DNA of 64,000 bases from assembly GCA_030537195.1 (NCBI GenBank), contig JAUNOK010000010.1:23385-87384 (forward strand), read 5' to 3'. Position 1 is the stretch's first letter. Each line of letters opens with the position of its first letter. The notes under the pieces are model-generated. The model saw only the letters and a list, made by a program, of their open reading frames with translations, was not told where the DNA came from and did not search any database. Both the position numbers and the translations under genes were made by a program. Source of the stretch: Eubacteriales bacterium. GTDB taxonomy: Bacteria > Bacillota > Clostridia > Lachnospirales > Lachnospiraceae. Shown one piece after another: positions 39,202-48,111 of this stretch.

Positions 39202-40605
39202 ATGAAAATCGCTATGTTTATGCTATTTTTCGTATGCAACATGTTCACAATTCTTATTATGAGATTCGCATATGAATCCAATTACCGATACAACAACGGC
39301 ATGCTTATCGGCGTCCACATTCCAGGCGAGCATGTTAATGACGATGATGTTACGAAACTTATGACACGCTTTAAGAAAAGTATGAAATATTTTCAGAATA
39401 TCAACGCAGTGCTCTCAATAGCCATATGCTTTCTTAACTTTGTAAGCATAATCATTTTCGTTATTGTGTATACAATCTGGATTCTCGCGTTCGTTTTCGG
39501 AATTATGTATATCCAGCTTTCAGCGCATAGGAAAATGTATCTGTTAAAGATACAGAATGGCTGGTTTGTGGAATCCCAGAAGCAGAAGGTCTTTATTGAT
39601 ACCCGTGCCTGTGCAAATGCTGACGCAACCCCTATCAGCTTCAGATACCATATCATCATAATTACCGCCGAACTGCTTGCCATGATTCCATTCTATTCAT
39701 GGACAGACAGAGTGTATTTTTCAATTATTATTGTATTTGCAATATGCACTGTCATTGTCTCTGTATTCGGACTTGTATTCCACATTTATATGAACAGACG
39801 ACAGAATCAGGCGTACAGCCTCAATTCGGACATCAACAACATAGTTAATCTTACTATGAAGAAATACATCGGTTCAGCAATGCTTGTGATGTCACTTCTT
39901 AACTTTGCGGCATGGATAACATTTGTATTAATGTGTGTTATTCAGGATACTGTTGGAAACTTAAGTCTCTGCATGTACATTATTCTACAGTTATTAAGCG
40001 GTTGTACGCTCACCATCATTCTCATTCTGGCACGAAACAGAAAGAACGAGATGCTTAAGGCTGACACCCAGCCGGTATTCGTTGATGATGATGACTACTG
40101 GAAGACTGGATTTTACTACAATCCTAATGACCCGCACCTTTTCGTACCCGACAGGCTGTGCTCGACCAATTATTCACTTAACTATGCCCGCACCGGCGCT
40201 AAGATATTTACAGGAACAATCGCAGCGGTTGTTCTAGGAGCAATAATATGGGTAACTATTGTATTAATCCCATACATCCACGTTACTATTGATATCAGGA
40301 CTACTGAAAGCACTGTAAATGTGTCTTCTTGCGGTTACACAAGCAGGATTAACATTGATGACATTACCGAGCTTGCACTTATGGATTCGCTGCCGGATGA
40401 CCATTTTTATAAATATAATGGCGGTGCAACCGACAGTTACCGCGTCGGTAAATTCAAGGGCAACACTTATGGCAAATGTTATCTCTATATTTTTAATGAT
40501 GTTTCTCCTGTGCTTATGATAAAGACTGCCGACCAGACCGTGTTCATCAATTCCAAGAAAGATGGCGAGATTGTTAATCTGTATAATGCAATTAAAAGTG
40601 ATTAA
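39202..40605 (+). CDS. DUF1648/DUF5808-like membrane protein
   Basis: A 467-residue protein with about seven to eight membrane helices. A cytoplasmic segment (about 293-325) reads DDDYWKTGFYYNPNDPHLFV, then LNYARTGAK, the DUF5808 signature. The C-terminal 100 residues form a beta-rich extracytoplasmic or PH-like domain. In Firmicutes such proteins are often paired with YtrA-type regulators, as here. Function unknown; proposed links to cell-wall stress are unproven. Confidence 0.8.
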   Translation: MKIAMFMLFFVCNMFTILIMRFAYESNYRYNNGMLIGVHIPGEHVNDDDVTKLMTRFKKSMKYFQNINAVLSIAICFLNFVSIIIFVIVYTIWILAFVFGIMYIQLSAHRKMYLLKIQNGWFVESQKQKVFIDTRACANADATPISFRYHIIIITAELLAMIPFYSWTDRVYFSIIIVFAICTVIVSVFGLVFHIYMNRRQNQAYSLNSDINNIVNLTMKKYIGSAMLVMSLLNFAAWITFVLMCVIQDTVGNLSLCMYIILQLLSGCTLTIILILARNRKNEMLKADTQPVFVDDDDYWKTGFYYNPNDPHLFVPDRLCSTNYSLNYARTGAKIFTGTIAAVVLGAIIWVTIVLIPYIHVTIDIRTTESTVNVSSCGYTSRINIDDITELALMDSLPDDHFYKYNGGATDSYRVGKFKGNTYGKCYLYIFNDVSPVLMIKTADQTVFINSKKDGEIVNLYNAIKSD

Positions 40606-40613
40606 TAACTGCC

Positions 40614-40654
40614 AAAAAGGACGATAAGAATTAAGTTTCTTACCGTCCTTTTTT
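40614..40654. terminator. Bidirectional terminator between convergent genes
   Basis: AAAAAGGACGATAAGAA pairs with TTCTTACCGTCCTTTTT (one mismatch) around a 6-nt loop, with A- and T-runs on both sides. Confidence 0.9.
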
Positions 40655-40671
40655 CTGCAATTCTCATTCTA

Positions 40672-42567
40672 TCAGCGTGACTTGCGCTTCTTCACATCAT
40701 GCTCCTCATACGCCACACTCACTTTCTTCCCACTGAATGCAACCCCGAACATGCCAATCCCAGACACGCCATGCTTTTCAAGATTAGCTGTGTAGCTTTT
40801 CTGCTGAATCTGTCTGACTGCGCTGTAAGCCATCTTCTCAAGCTCCGCTTCCTTACATGCCTTGAACTCTATTATATATCCGTGTCCGCCACGGCTCTTC
40901 GGCTGCAGTTCTATGTCAAACCGGCCCTCGCCTGACTCCCTGTTAGACGAGATATAATAATTGTCTGACAATACCGCAAGCATTCCAAATACAACCCCAT
41001 GATAGAAATCTTCATGCGCAGTATCAAACGCGCTTGCCGACTGCAAAAGATACTGCTGCAATGTTTCTGTTAATAAATGTGCATTCCCCGTACGGATTGA
41101 TTCTGCAAAGTTTCTGAGCAGTGCGCCTGTAAATATGCCATTATATCTGTCGATTATCTCCTTCTGAAACACACTCTTTATCTCGTAATTAGGTATCGAA
41201 AGCGCGCATATCGGATTGTCGTACAGAGAACCGATATACTCTGACACCCGCAGATATCCGGCAACCAGAAGGAAGCTGTATATTGTGTCAATGTCTCCAT
41301 TAATCTCAGGATATATGATATCTGTGTCGACAATTGCCTGAACGGTACTGCCCTGCAGAAGTCTTAACAGGTTGTCTGCAAATGTGTTATCAGCACTATT
41401 AAACAGCTCGCCGATTATCTCATTGCCGCTTGTTCTTGACCAGAAGGCTTTGGGAACACATTTGTTATTGAAGTAATTAATAACCGACCACGGATTATAT
41501 ATTCCGGTGCTGCCAAACATATAGCCGTCATACCATTCCTTAATCTCATTAAGCCTGTCAGACACACCGTAGTACTGCGCCATAGCATAAACTTCCTCTT
41601 CCGTGAATCCAAAATACTGCGAGTATTCATTGTCAAGAATTGTATTAACCACAAGATTGTTAAGCCCGCTGAACAGACTTTCCTTAGCTATACGAAGAAT
41701 TCCAGTGAGAATCCCCAGTTCCAGACTTGGATTGTCCTTTAACACAGCCGACAAAAGATTTCTCATGAAGCCAATCACTTCATCATAATAACCGAATATA
41801 TATCCCTGCTGGATTGGTGTATCGTACTCGTCAATTATCACGATCACATTCCTGCCATAATGTTTTGAAAGCATTGCCGACAGCTTTCCCAGCGCAAACT
41901 GATAATCTATTATCGTTGCCTCATCATCAAGTATTGACTTAAGATACTTCTTATCATAGTCACTTAATCTGGCGCTTGTCGTCAGCTCAATATGTCGTAA
42001 GAATTCATTCCTTAATGTAAAACAGAGACTTGCATACATGTCCTGCCATGTTGACTGATGGGCATCTTTAAATGTAAGAAATATCACCGGGTACTGTCCC
42101 TGCTTTTCCTTATATGCTGCACCCGCGCGCCATATATATTTATCTTTAAAATATATTGATGTGTCCGTATCAGTCTTTTCAAAAAATGTGCGAACCATGT
42201 CCATAGTAAGAGTTTTTCCGAATCTTCTGGGTCTTGTAAATAAATACACCTTACTGTGATTATCTATAATATCCTTTATAAGCAATGTTTTGTCGACATA
42301 ATAACATTCATTCGACACTTCTTTATAAGATGTTATCCCAACCGGGCAGGGACGCTTCCTGTTATATACAACGCCGTCCTCCCTGACATAAAGATTCTTA
42401 TTCTCCCTTAAACAATCCGGTCTGTCCACATCATCAGGTATCATCCAGAACTTGCCTTCCTTATAAGCTCCAGGCAGCTTTCCTTCTGTACACAACTGGT
42501 TAATTCTTCTCGGCGTCACGCCCCATCTTGCGGATAATTCCTTCGCCTTAATATATCTTATATCCAT
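40672..42567 (-). CDS. AAA-ATPase-like/PD-(D/E)XK protein with N-terminal DNA-binding domain
   Basis: A 631-residue protein of the 'predicted AAA-ATPase' group common in gut Clostridia and Bacteroidetes. It has an added N-terminal helix-turn-helix (about 1-50; YIKAKELSARWGVTPRRINQ), an ATPase domain with P-loop TRPRRFGKTL (about 110-120) and Walker B IVIIDEYDTPI, and a C-terminal nuclease-like domain with FDIELQP and YIIEFKAC matching D/E-x-K. Such proteins are thought to be selfish or defence-like elements, function unproven. Start has GAGGGG upstream. Single gene, with three phased palindromes in its promoter region. Confidence 0.82.
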   Translation of the reverse strand: MDIRYIKAKELSARWGVTPRRINQLCTEGKLPGAYKEGKFWMIPDDVDRPDCLRENKNLYVREDGVVYNRKRPCPVGITSYKEVSNECYYVDKTLLIKDIIDNHSKVYLFTRPRRFGKTLTMDMVRTFFEKTDTDTSIYFKDKYIWRAGAAYKEKQGQYPVIFLTFKDAHQSTWQDMYASLCFTLRNEFLRHIELTTSARLSDYDKKYLKSILDDEATIIDYQFALGKLSAMLSKHYGRNVIVIIDEYDTPIQQGYIFGYYDEVIGFMRNLLSAVLKDNPSLELGILTGILRIAKESLFSGLNNLVVNTILDNEYSQYFGFTEEEVYAMAQYYGVSDRLNEIKEWYDGYMFGSTGIYNPWSVINYFNNKCVPKAFWSRTSGNEIIGELFNSADNTFADNLLRLLQGSTVQAIVDTDIIYPEINGDIDTIYSFLLVAGYLRVSEYIGSLYDNPICALSIPNYEIKSVFQKEIIDRYNGIFTGALLRNFAESIRTGNAHLLTETLQQYLLQSASAFDTAHEDFYHGVVFGMLAVLSDNYYISSNRESGEGRFDIELQPKSRGGHGYIIEFKACKEAELEKMAYSAVRQIQQKSYTANLEKHGVSGIGMFGVAFSGKKVSVAYEEHDVKKRKSR

Positions 42568-42693
42568 AAAGCCCCTCTTTTCTGTGCATTACTGCACATA
42601 CTAACCCTTGCGTCATGTACACACAACCACAGATTCCACGCCGCTTCCTTAATTCACAACATTTATATACAACTATATTATATTCTACGCATT

Positions 42694-42747
42694 TTTTCGG
42701 AAATATCAAGGCAATTTCAGGAAATAATGTTTTAATTTCCGGAAATT
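42694..42747. promoter_or_regulatory. Three phased TTTC-GGAAA palindromes upstream of the ATPase gene
   Basis: TTTTCGGAAAT (42694-42704), AATTTCAGGAAAT (42713-42725) and AATTTCCGGAAATT (42734-42747) have centres about 21 bases apart, i.e. on the same DNA face. On the minus strand they lie upstream of TATAAT near 42677-42682, at about -35 and beyond, for the ATPase gene; they also sit 40 bases upstream of the fluoride-switch promoter. The gap 42568-42958 holds these sites and the riboswitch, no gene. Confidence 0.55.
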
Positions 42748-42789
42748 ATATATTTTTTCTTTAAACATTGTATATATTCTTATTTACAT

Positions 42790-42818
42790 TTGACAATCCC
42801 ACACCAAAGTATTATAAA
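42790..42818 (+). promoter_or_regulatory. Promoter of the fluoride riboswitch
   Basis: TTGACA (42790-42795) and TATAAA (42813-42818) with 17-base spacing; RNA would begin at about 42824, the first base of the aptamer. Confidence 0.75.
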
Positions 42819-42823
42819 TATCA

Positions 42824-42916
42824 AAGGGAATGAAGTACTCCCCTAGGAAACCTAAACTGCTTATTCAAGCTGATGACTTCTACGATTTTATGTCGCAGGA
42901 AGCATCAGCTTTTTTT
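42824..42916 (+). ncRNA. Fluoride (crcB) riboswitch with terminator platform
   Basis: The RNA contains the crcB motif: AGGGAATGAAGT with TCCCC, the invariant AAACTGC, and GCTGATGACTTCTAC; GAAGT and ACTTC can form the pseudoknot. The 3' part, AAGCTGATG (42867-42875), also pairs with CATCAGCTT (42903-42911) followed by T7, an intrinsic terminator. Fluoride binding should stabilise the aptamer and block the terminator, turning on the antiporter. The aptamer begins right at the predicted +1. Confidence 0.88.
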
Positions 42917-42958
42917 GCGTTCATAAATACATTTACTACATTTTTAAGGAGGCTTATT

Positions 42959-44155
42959 ATGCTGACATCTTTATCACTTATCTTTCTGGTCGGACTCGTC
43001 ATGGCCGCAATCTGCCAGAAGCTGAAACTTCCGAGAATCATCGGAATGCTTGTTACCGGTATTGTTCTCGGGCCATATGTCCTTGATTTCCTTGACCCGT
43101 CAATCCTTTCAATATCGTCTGACCTGCGAAAAATGGCTCTTATCATTATTCTTATCAAAGCTGGTCTGTCGCTCGACTTAAAAGACCTGAAAAAAGCCGG
43201 ACGAAGTGCAATTCTCATGTCCTTCGTTCCGGCTTCATGCGAAATCATTGGTTATATTCTGCTTGCCCCTGTAATTCTTGGAATTAACCATGCCGAAGCT
43301 GCAGTGATGGGCGCGGTTCTCGCCGCTGTTTCTCCTGCGGTTGTCGTTCCACGAATGGTAATGCTGATTGAGAAGCGCTACGGAACTGACAAAGCGATTC
43401 CGCAGATGATACTGTCTGGCGCTTCATGCGATGACATATTTGTCATAGTGTTATTCACAACATTTTTAAATGTGGCACAGGGCGGCAAGGCAAATGTTAT
43501 GGATTTCGTAAACATTCCTGTGTCTATTATACTCGGCATAATTCTTGGTATAGTAACCGGCTTCGGATTGTACCTGTTCTTTGAAACTTCATACGCCCGC
43601 AAACACACTGTAAGAAACAGCATGAAGGTTATTATTGTGCTTGGCTTCTCTTTCCTTCTTATCGCAATTGAGGGCTGGCTTGAAGGTAAAGTGTCTGTTT
43701 CCGGACTTCTTGCTGTTGTCGCTATGGCGTGTACTCTTAAGTTCAAATGTGTTCCTGCCGTATCAGCCCGTCTGTCCGAAAAATTTGGCAAGCTGTGGCT
43801 CGCTGCTGAAGTAATATTGTTCGTGCTTGTAGGCGCTGCTGTCGATATCCGCTATACACTTAAAGCAGGAATCCCTGCCTTACTCATGATTCTTGCCGCA
43901 CTTGTTTTCAGGGCTGCCGGAGTGCTTCTATGCACCGTAAAAACAAACCTTACATGGAAGGAACGCCTTTTCTGCGTAATTGCCTATCTTCCTAAAGCAA
44001 CCGTTCAGGCAGCCATTGGCTCAGTTCCTCTAGCCGCCGGACTCGCCTGCGGACAGATTGTGCTTTCCGTAGCTGTACTTGCAATCGTAGTTACCGCTCC
44101 GCTTGGCGCACTTGGCATTGACTGCTCTTATAAGAAGCTGCTGACAGAGGATTGA
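42959..44155 (+). CDS. Cation:proton antiporter, fluoride-switch controlled
   Basis: A 398-residue carrier of the CPA superfamily with about 12 membrane helices. LPRIIGMLVTGIVLGPYVLD is the usual N-terminal signature and GASCDDIFVIVLF carries the paired acidic residues for ion exchange. The start at 42959 follows AAGGAGG; the in-frame stretch upstream to 42830 is riboswitch RNA, not coding. Antiporters of this type are among known fluoride-switch genes and may help restore ion balance during fluoride stress. Whether it moves Na+, K+ or another ion is unknown. Confidence 0.9.
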   Translation: MLTSLSLIFLVGLVMAAICQKLKLPRIIGMLVTGIVLGPYVLDFLDPSILSISSDLRKMALIIILIKAGLSLDLKDLKKAGRSAILMSFVPASCEIIGYILLAPVILGINHAEAAVMGAVLAAVSPAVVVPRMVMLIEKRYGTDKAIPQMILSGASCDDIFVIVLFTTFLNVAQGGKANVMDFVNIPVSIILGIILGIVTGFGLYLFFETSYARKHTVRNSMKVIIVLGFSFLLIAIEGWLEGKVSVSGLLAVVAMACTLKFKCVPAVSARLSEKFGKLWLAAEVILFVLVGAAVDIRYTLKAGIPALLMILAALVFRAAGVLLCTVKTNLTWKERLFCVIAYLPKATVQAAIGSVPLAAGLACGQIVLSVAVLAIVVTAPLGALGIDCSYKKLLTED

Positions 44156-44162
44156 TTCAAAA

Positions 44163-44205
44163 AAGGTCACACCCAGCCAGCCCAAAGCCGGTTAAGTGTG
44201 ACCTT
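44163..44205. terminator. Terminator between antiporter gene and sbp copy 2
   Basis: AAGGTCACAC pairs with GTGTGACCTT; on the minus strand, after sbp copy 2, six T follow. The loop holds a second small stem. Serves both convergent genes, best for the minus strand. Confidence 0.88.
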
Positions 44206-44214
44206 ACATTTTAA

Positions 44215-45270
44215 TTAATCATATATCTTATCGAATATTCCGCCGTCAGAGAAAAACTTCTGTGTAGCTGCTTCCCAGCCGCCAAAATACCCGATATCCG
44301 CCATGTCAATGTCCTTGACAATCCATTTGCCATCGGAAGGGATTTCTTTGATGTTTCTTGAATCACTGGAAGCCTCGTATTCCTTCTGGATGTCCCTGTT
44401 TACAGGGCGATAGAAATTCTGTGCCTCAAGTCTCTGTGCGTCATCAGTGTACAGGAAAGAAAGGTAGGCGTCTGCCAATCCTTCTGTCCCATTCATCTGT
44501 GTGACCTCATCAACCTTCGCAACCGTCGGCTGGCACAATACAGATGCTGACGGAACGACAATCTCATACTCGCCCGGATATTCCTGTAATGCGAAAAATG
44601 CTTCATTTTCCCATGCAATCAGAACATCACCCTGTCCATTCTCTGCAAATGTGGTAGAAGAACCTCTTGCGCCCGAATCAAGCACTGCCACATTCTTGTA
44701 AAGTCTGGTAACACTAGCCTGAACCTGTTCCTCAGTCTGTCCCTGCTTCTTAAAATAATACCACGCCGCAAGGAAATTCCATCTTGCTCCACCGGAAGTC
44801 TTAGGATTAGGGGTAATAACCTTAACCCCGTCATTAAGAAGGTCGTCCCAGTCCTTAATATTCTTAGGATTGCCCTTTCTTACAAGAAAGACAATCGTAG
44901 AAGTGTAAGGTGAACTGTCATCAGAATAATCATTAATATATCCGTCATCAATCAGCCCTTCGTCCCTTATAACATTAACATCGCCTTCAAGTGCAAGAGT
45001 AACAACATCAGCGCCAAGACCGTTAGCAACCTCAAGCGCCTGCTTTCCAGAACCGCCATGAGACTGGATAACCTCAACCTTCTCACCAGTCTTGCCATAC
45101 CAGTAATCCTCAAAAAGCTTGTTATACTCCTTATAAAACTCTCTGGTAGCGTCATAAGAAACATTTACAAGCTCCGTCTTCTTCTGCCCACAACCAGAAA
45201 GTCCGGTAAAAGTCAGGCTGAAAATCATACCTAAAGATATTAACTTTTTAAAAAATCTATATTTCTTCAT
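44215..45270 (-). CDS. sbp: Sulfate-binding lipoprotein (intact copy 2)
   Basis: A 351-residue solute-binding lipoprotein with lipobox LSGC (about 24-27). Family motifs: [56 protein letters not shown] and the C-terminal GGWEAATQKFFSDGGIFD. It is highly similar to the interrupted copy at 37143-38261 and can supply its function to CysTWA. It lies 335 nt downstream of cysN, beyond a long palindrome, so may be a separate unit. Confidence 0.93.
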   Translation of the reverse strand: MKKYRFFKKLISLGMIFSLTFTGLSGCGQKKTELVNVSYDATREFYKEYNKLFEDYWYGKTGEKVEVIQSHGGSGKQALEVANGLGADVVTLALEGDVNVIRDEGLIDDGYINDYSDDSSPYTSTIVFLVRKGNPKNIKDWDDLLNDGVKVITPNPKTSGGARWNFLAAWYYFKKQGQTEEQVQASVTRLYKNVAVLDSGARGSSTTFAENGQGDVLIAWENEAFFALQEYPGEYEIVVPSASVLCQPTVAKVDEVTQMNGTEGLADAYLSFLYTDDAQRLEAQNFYRPVNRDIQKEYEASSDSRNIKEIPSDGKWIVKDIDMADIGYFGGWEAATQKFFSDGGIFDKIYD

Positions 45271-45306
45271 CTATACCTGACTCCCACATAAATATATTCC
45301 AAACTA

Positions 45307-45366
45307 GGCAAAACAGCGAAGCAAGTTTTGCCAAACTCAAGGTAAAGCAGCGAAGCGCCCTTTACC
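45307..45366. repeat. Two small hairpins sharing an AGCGAAGC loop
   Basis: GGCAAAAC (45307-45314)/GTTTTGCC (45325-45332) and GGTAAAG (45341-45347)/CTTTACC (45360-45366). Both loops contain AGCGAAGC. They adjoin the large palindrome and look like parts of one intergenic element. Confidence 0.7.
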
Positions 45367-45415
45367 GCCCGTCAGCCAACACTTCTAACCCTGAAGTCAC
45401 TCCACGCAGCGTGAA

Positions 45416-45596
45416 AGAACTACAGCAGCACTAAACTTTCAAAGCAACGCAGTGCACTTTGGAGCCGCCGGCACTTAGCTCGTCAGGACAGCCTCACAAA
45501 GTGAGGCAAATCCTGACAAGCTTAGTACCGCTGCGAGCGACAAGTAGCGAAAGCGTGCCTGCGTTGCTTTGTAAGTTCTAGTGCAGCGTCCGTTCT
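45416..45596. repeat. 181-nt near-palindrome (MITE-like or structured intergenic element)
   Basis: Arms include CAAAGCAACGCAG (45440-45452) with CTGCGTTGCTTTG (45559-45571), GCACTA (45428-45433) with TAGTGC (45579-45584), AGAAC with GTTCT at the ends, and a core of GTCAGGA/TCCTGAC (45482-45488, 45511-45517) and GCCTCAC/GTGAGGC (45491-45497, 45501-45507). No reading frame or transposase is present, and base composition is richer in GC than its flanks. With the two small hairpins it fills the 335-nt gap between cysN and sbp copy 2. Confidence 0.78.
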
Positions 45597-45605
45597 TCTC
45601 CCAGC

Positions 45606-47195
45606 TTACGCATTCTTCTTAATAAACGCAGCCACATCCACAGTAGTAGCGTCAACCTCAGACTCCCAGCCCGCAAGCACTTCTGCGCCATCAACCTTAA
45701 TATTTGCTGCCTCTTTAAGTGCAAGAATAACAACAATACCTGCATTAACAAGGTGAGTCACAACATTTGTATAATCCTCGCCCTCTGCTGGAACATACAG
45801 ATATACATGCTTGCTGTCAAGAAGAAGCTCCTTCTCAACCTTCTTTAAGAAATCAACATTAATCTTGTCTGAAAGAACTGCCTCTACAACAACAGGCTTC
45901 TGGTTGTTAAGCTCAGCTCTGAAAGCTGCGTCAACTTCCTTAACATCATTAGCTGCCTCATTAACTTCACGGACAACACCGCAAGCACTTGTCATGTTAG
46001 TAACACGGTCTATGAGGATAAGCTCGCCCATAGTCTTGTGAAGGTTAAATTCATCAACAACAATTACATCAGCAAGAGAAATCTTGCATACTGCGATTTC
46101 ATTTTTCTTAAGGAGAGTTGCTGGCTTCTCCTCGCCTGTATTAACATCAATAGAATTAACAATTTCAGTAACAACGCCCGGAATAAGTCTTGTTCCAAGC
46201 TTTACAAAGAAGTTCTTGTTATTAGTAAGAACATCATCGTCCATCCAGAGAATAGTAGCTGTAATCTCTGTTGCGAGCTTTAAGTCAGCGCCTGCTGCAA
46301 GAACAGAACCTCTTGAAACATCAACCTCACGGTCTAACTGGATAGTAACAGGCTGTCCGATAGAAGCAGTCTGTGCTTCCTTGTCACCGACATGGATACT
46401 CTTTACATGAACATGCTCATTAGTTGGAAGAGTTATAATCTCGTCACCAACAGATACGCTTCCTGCCTCAATCTGACCCTGGAAACCACGGAATTCATGA
46501 TTTGGACGGCATACTCTCTGAACAGGCATATAGAAGCCCTTTTCTTCCTCAGTATCATCAACATCAATCTGCTCAAGATAAGGAAGAAGTGCCTGACCCT
46601 TATACCAAGGGATATTCTCAGACTTAGTTGTTACATTGTCACCCTCAGTTGCTGAAACAGGGATAACAACTACATCTGCTAAAGATAGCTCCTTAGTAAG
46701 CTCTGCTATCTGAGCATTTATCTCGTTGAAACGCTCCTCGCTGTAACCAACAAGGTCCATCTTATTAACTGCAAATACAAAATGCTTAATTCCCATAAGT
46801 GCGCAGATTCTTGCGTGTCTCTTAGTCTGAATAAGCACGCCCTGCTTTGCGTCAACAAGGATTACTGCAAGGTCTGCAAATGAAGCACCAACCGCCATGT
46901 TTCTTGTGTACTCCTCATGTCCCGGAGTATCAGCAACGATAAAGCTTCTGTTGTCAGTTGTAAAATATCTGTAAGCAACATCAATAGTAATTCCCTGCTC
47001 TCTCTCAGCCATAAGACCATCAAGAAGAAGTGAATAATCAATCTTTCCTTCACGGCTTCCGACCTTGGAATCAAGCTCTAACGCCTTCTCCTGATCGGCA
47101 TACAATAACTTTGAATCATATAAAATGTGTCCGATAAGTGTAGATTTTCCATCATCAACACTACCGCATGTAATAAATTTAAGTAAACCTTTCAT
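45606..47195 (-). CDS. cysN: Sulfate adenylyltransferase GTPase subunit CysN
   Basis: A 529-residue translation-factor-like GTPase: P-loop GSVDDGKSTLIGH near the N-terminus, DTPGHEEYTRNM and VNKMDL, then beta-barrel domains. GTP hydrolysis drives APS formation by CysD. Start at 47195 (MKGLLKF) follows GAGGGG inside the cysD tail; a longer upstream frame overlaps cysD and is unlikely. There is no fused APS kinase (CysC) domain, consistent with reduction at the APS level. Confidence 0.94.
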   Translation of the reverse strand: MKGLLKFITCGSVDDGKSTLIGHILYDSKLLYADQEKALELDSKVGSREGKIDYSLLLDGLMAEREQGITIDVAYRYFTTDNRSFIVADTPGHEEYTRNMAVGASFADLAVILVDAKQGVLIQTKRHARICALMGIKHFVFAVNKMDLVGYSEERFNEINAQIAELTKELSLADVVVIPVSATEGDNVTTKSENIPWYKGQALLPYLEQIDVDDTEEEKGFYMPVQRVCRPNHEFRGFQGQIEAGSVSVGDEIITLPTNEHVHVKSIHVGDKEAQTASIGQPVTIQLDREVDVSRGSVLAAGADLKLATEITATILWMDDDVLTNNKNFFVKLGTRLIPGVVTEIVNSIDVNTGEEKPATLLKKNEIAVCKISLADVIVVDEFNLHKTMGELILIDRVTNMTSACGVVREVNEAANDVKEVDAAFRAELNNQKPVVVEAVLSDKINVDFLKKVEKELLLDSKHVYLYVPAEGEDYTNVVTHLVNAGIVVILALKEAANIKVDGAEVLAGWESEVDATTVDVAAFIKKNA

Positions 47196-47196
47196 T

Positions 47197-48096
47197 CTAG
47201 AAGTACCCCTCTTTCTTTCTTCTTTCCATGCTTCCTGCTTCCTCATGGTCGATAACACGGCTTGTTCTCTCTGACTCAACCGCACTTAAAGTCTCTTCGA
47301 TAATCTCATCAAGAGTTTCTGCGTCTGACTCAACACCGCCTGTAAGTGGATAACAGCCAAGAGTTCTGAATCTTACCTTCTTCATCTGTGGCTTTTCGCC
47401 CGGAAGAAGTCTCATTCTGTCATCATCAACCATGATGATATTGCCGTCACGGTATACAACAGGTCTTTCTGCTGCAAAATAAAGAGGTACAATATCTATA
47501 TTTTCTCTCTTAATGTACTGCCAGATATCCTTCTCAGTCCAGTTAGAGATAGGGAAAACTCTCATGCTCTCGCCCTTGTGAATCTTAGTGTTGTAAAGCT
47601 TCCACATTTCTGGACGCTGGTTCTTAGGATCCCATGCCTGTGCTGTATTTCTGAAAGAGAAAATTCTCTCCTTAGCTCTTGATTTCTCCTCGTCTCTTCG
47701 TCCACCGCCAAATGCTGCTGTGAAGCCGTATTTGTTAAGTGCCTGCTTAAGAGCCTGAGTCTTCATGATATCAGTGTAAGCTGAACCGTGGTCAAATGGA
47801 TTAATTCCCTGCTTAACACCCTCTTCGTTAGTGTATGTAAGCATTTCGATTCCAAGCTTCTTGGCTGTCTCATCTCTGAACTTAATCATTTCCTTGAACT
47901 TCCAAGTTGTATCGATGTGAAGAAATGGAAATGGTGGTTTCTCAGGATAGAATGCTTTCATTGCAAGATGAAGCATAACTGAGCTGTCCTTTCCTATAGA
48001 ATACAGCATTACCGGCTTTTCGCATTCTGCTGCAACTTCCCTTATAATGTATATCGCCTCTGCTTCGAGTGCGTCCAAATGTGATAAATTACCCAT
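47197..48096 (-). CDS. cysD: Sulfate adenylyltransferase catalytic subunit CysD
   Basis: A 299-residue PAPS-reductase-fold enzyme with the PP-loop [12 protein letters not shown], the [18 protein letters not shown] motif and [10 protein letters not shown]. It joins ATP and sulfate to APS with CysN. The stop is immediately before the cysN start. Follows the ferredoxin-like gene by 15 nt. Confidence 0.95.
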   Translation of the reverse strand: MGNLSHLDALEAEAIYIIREVAAECEKPVMLYSIGKDSSVMLHLAMKAFYPEKPPFPFLHIDTTWKFKEMIKFRDETAKKLGIEMLTYTNEEGVKQGINPFDHGSAYTDIMKTQALKQALNKYGFTAAFGGGRRDEEKSRAKERIFSFRNTAQAWDPKNQRPEMWKLYNTKIHKGESMRVFPISNWTEKDIWQYIKRENIDIVPLYFAAERPVVYRDGNIIMVDDDRMRLLPGEKPQMKKVRFRTLGCYPLTGGVESDAETLDEIIEETLSAVESERTSRVIDHEEAGSMERRKKEGYF

Positions 48097-48111
48097 GATA
48101 TTCCTCCCTAT

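Noticed and set aside
42830..42958. N-terminal extension of the antiporter reading frame
   Set aside because: The stretch coincides with the fluoride aptamer and its terminator, while ATG 42959 has an ideal AAGGAGG site and begins the first membrane helix.
45416..45596. Insertion sequence
   Set aside because: Inverted arms are present but no transposase frame and no clear target duplication; kept as a palindromic element.
47196..47285. Longer CysN start overlapping cysD
   Set aside because: The extra 30 residues are out-of-frame cysD coding sequence, lack family similarity and a suitable ribosome site; ATG 47195 fits.
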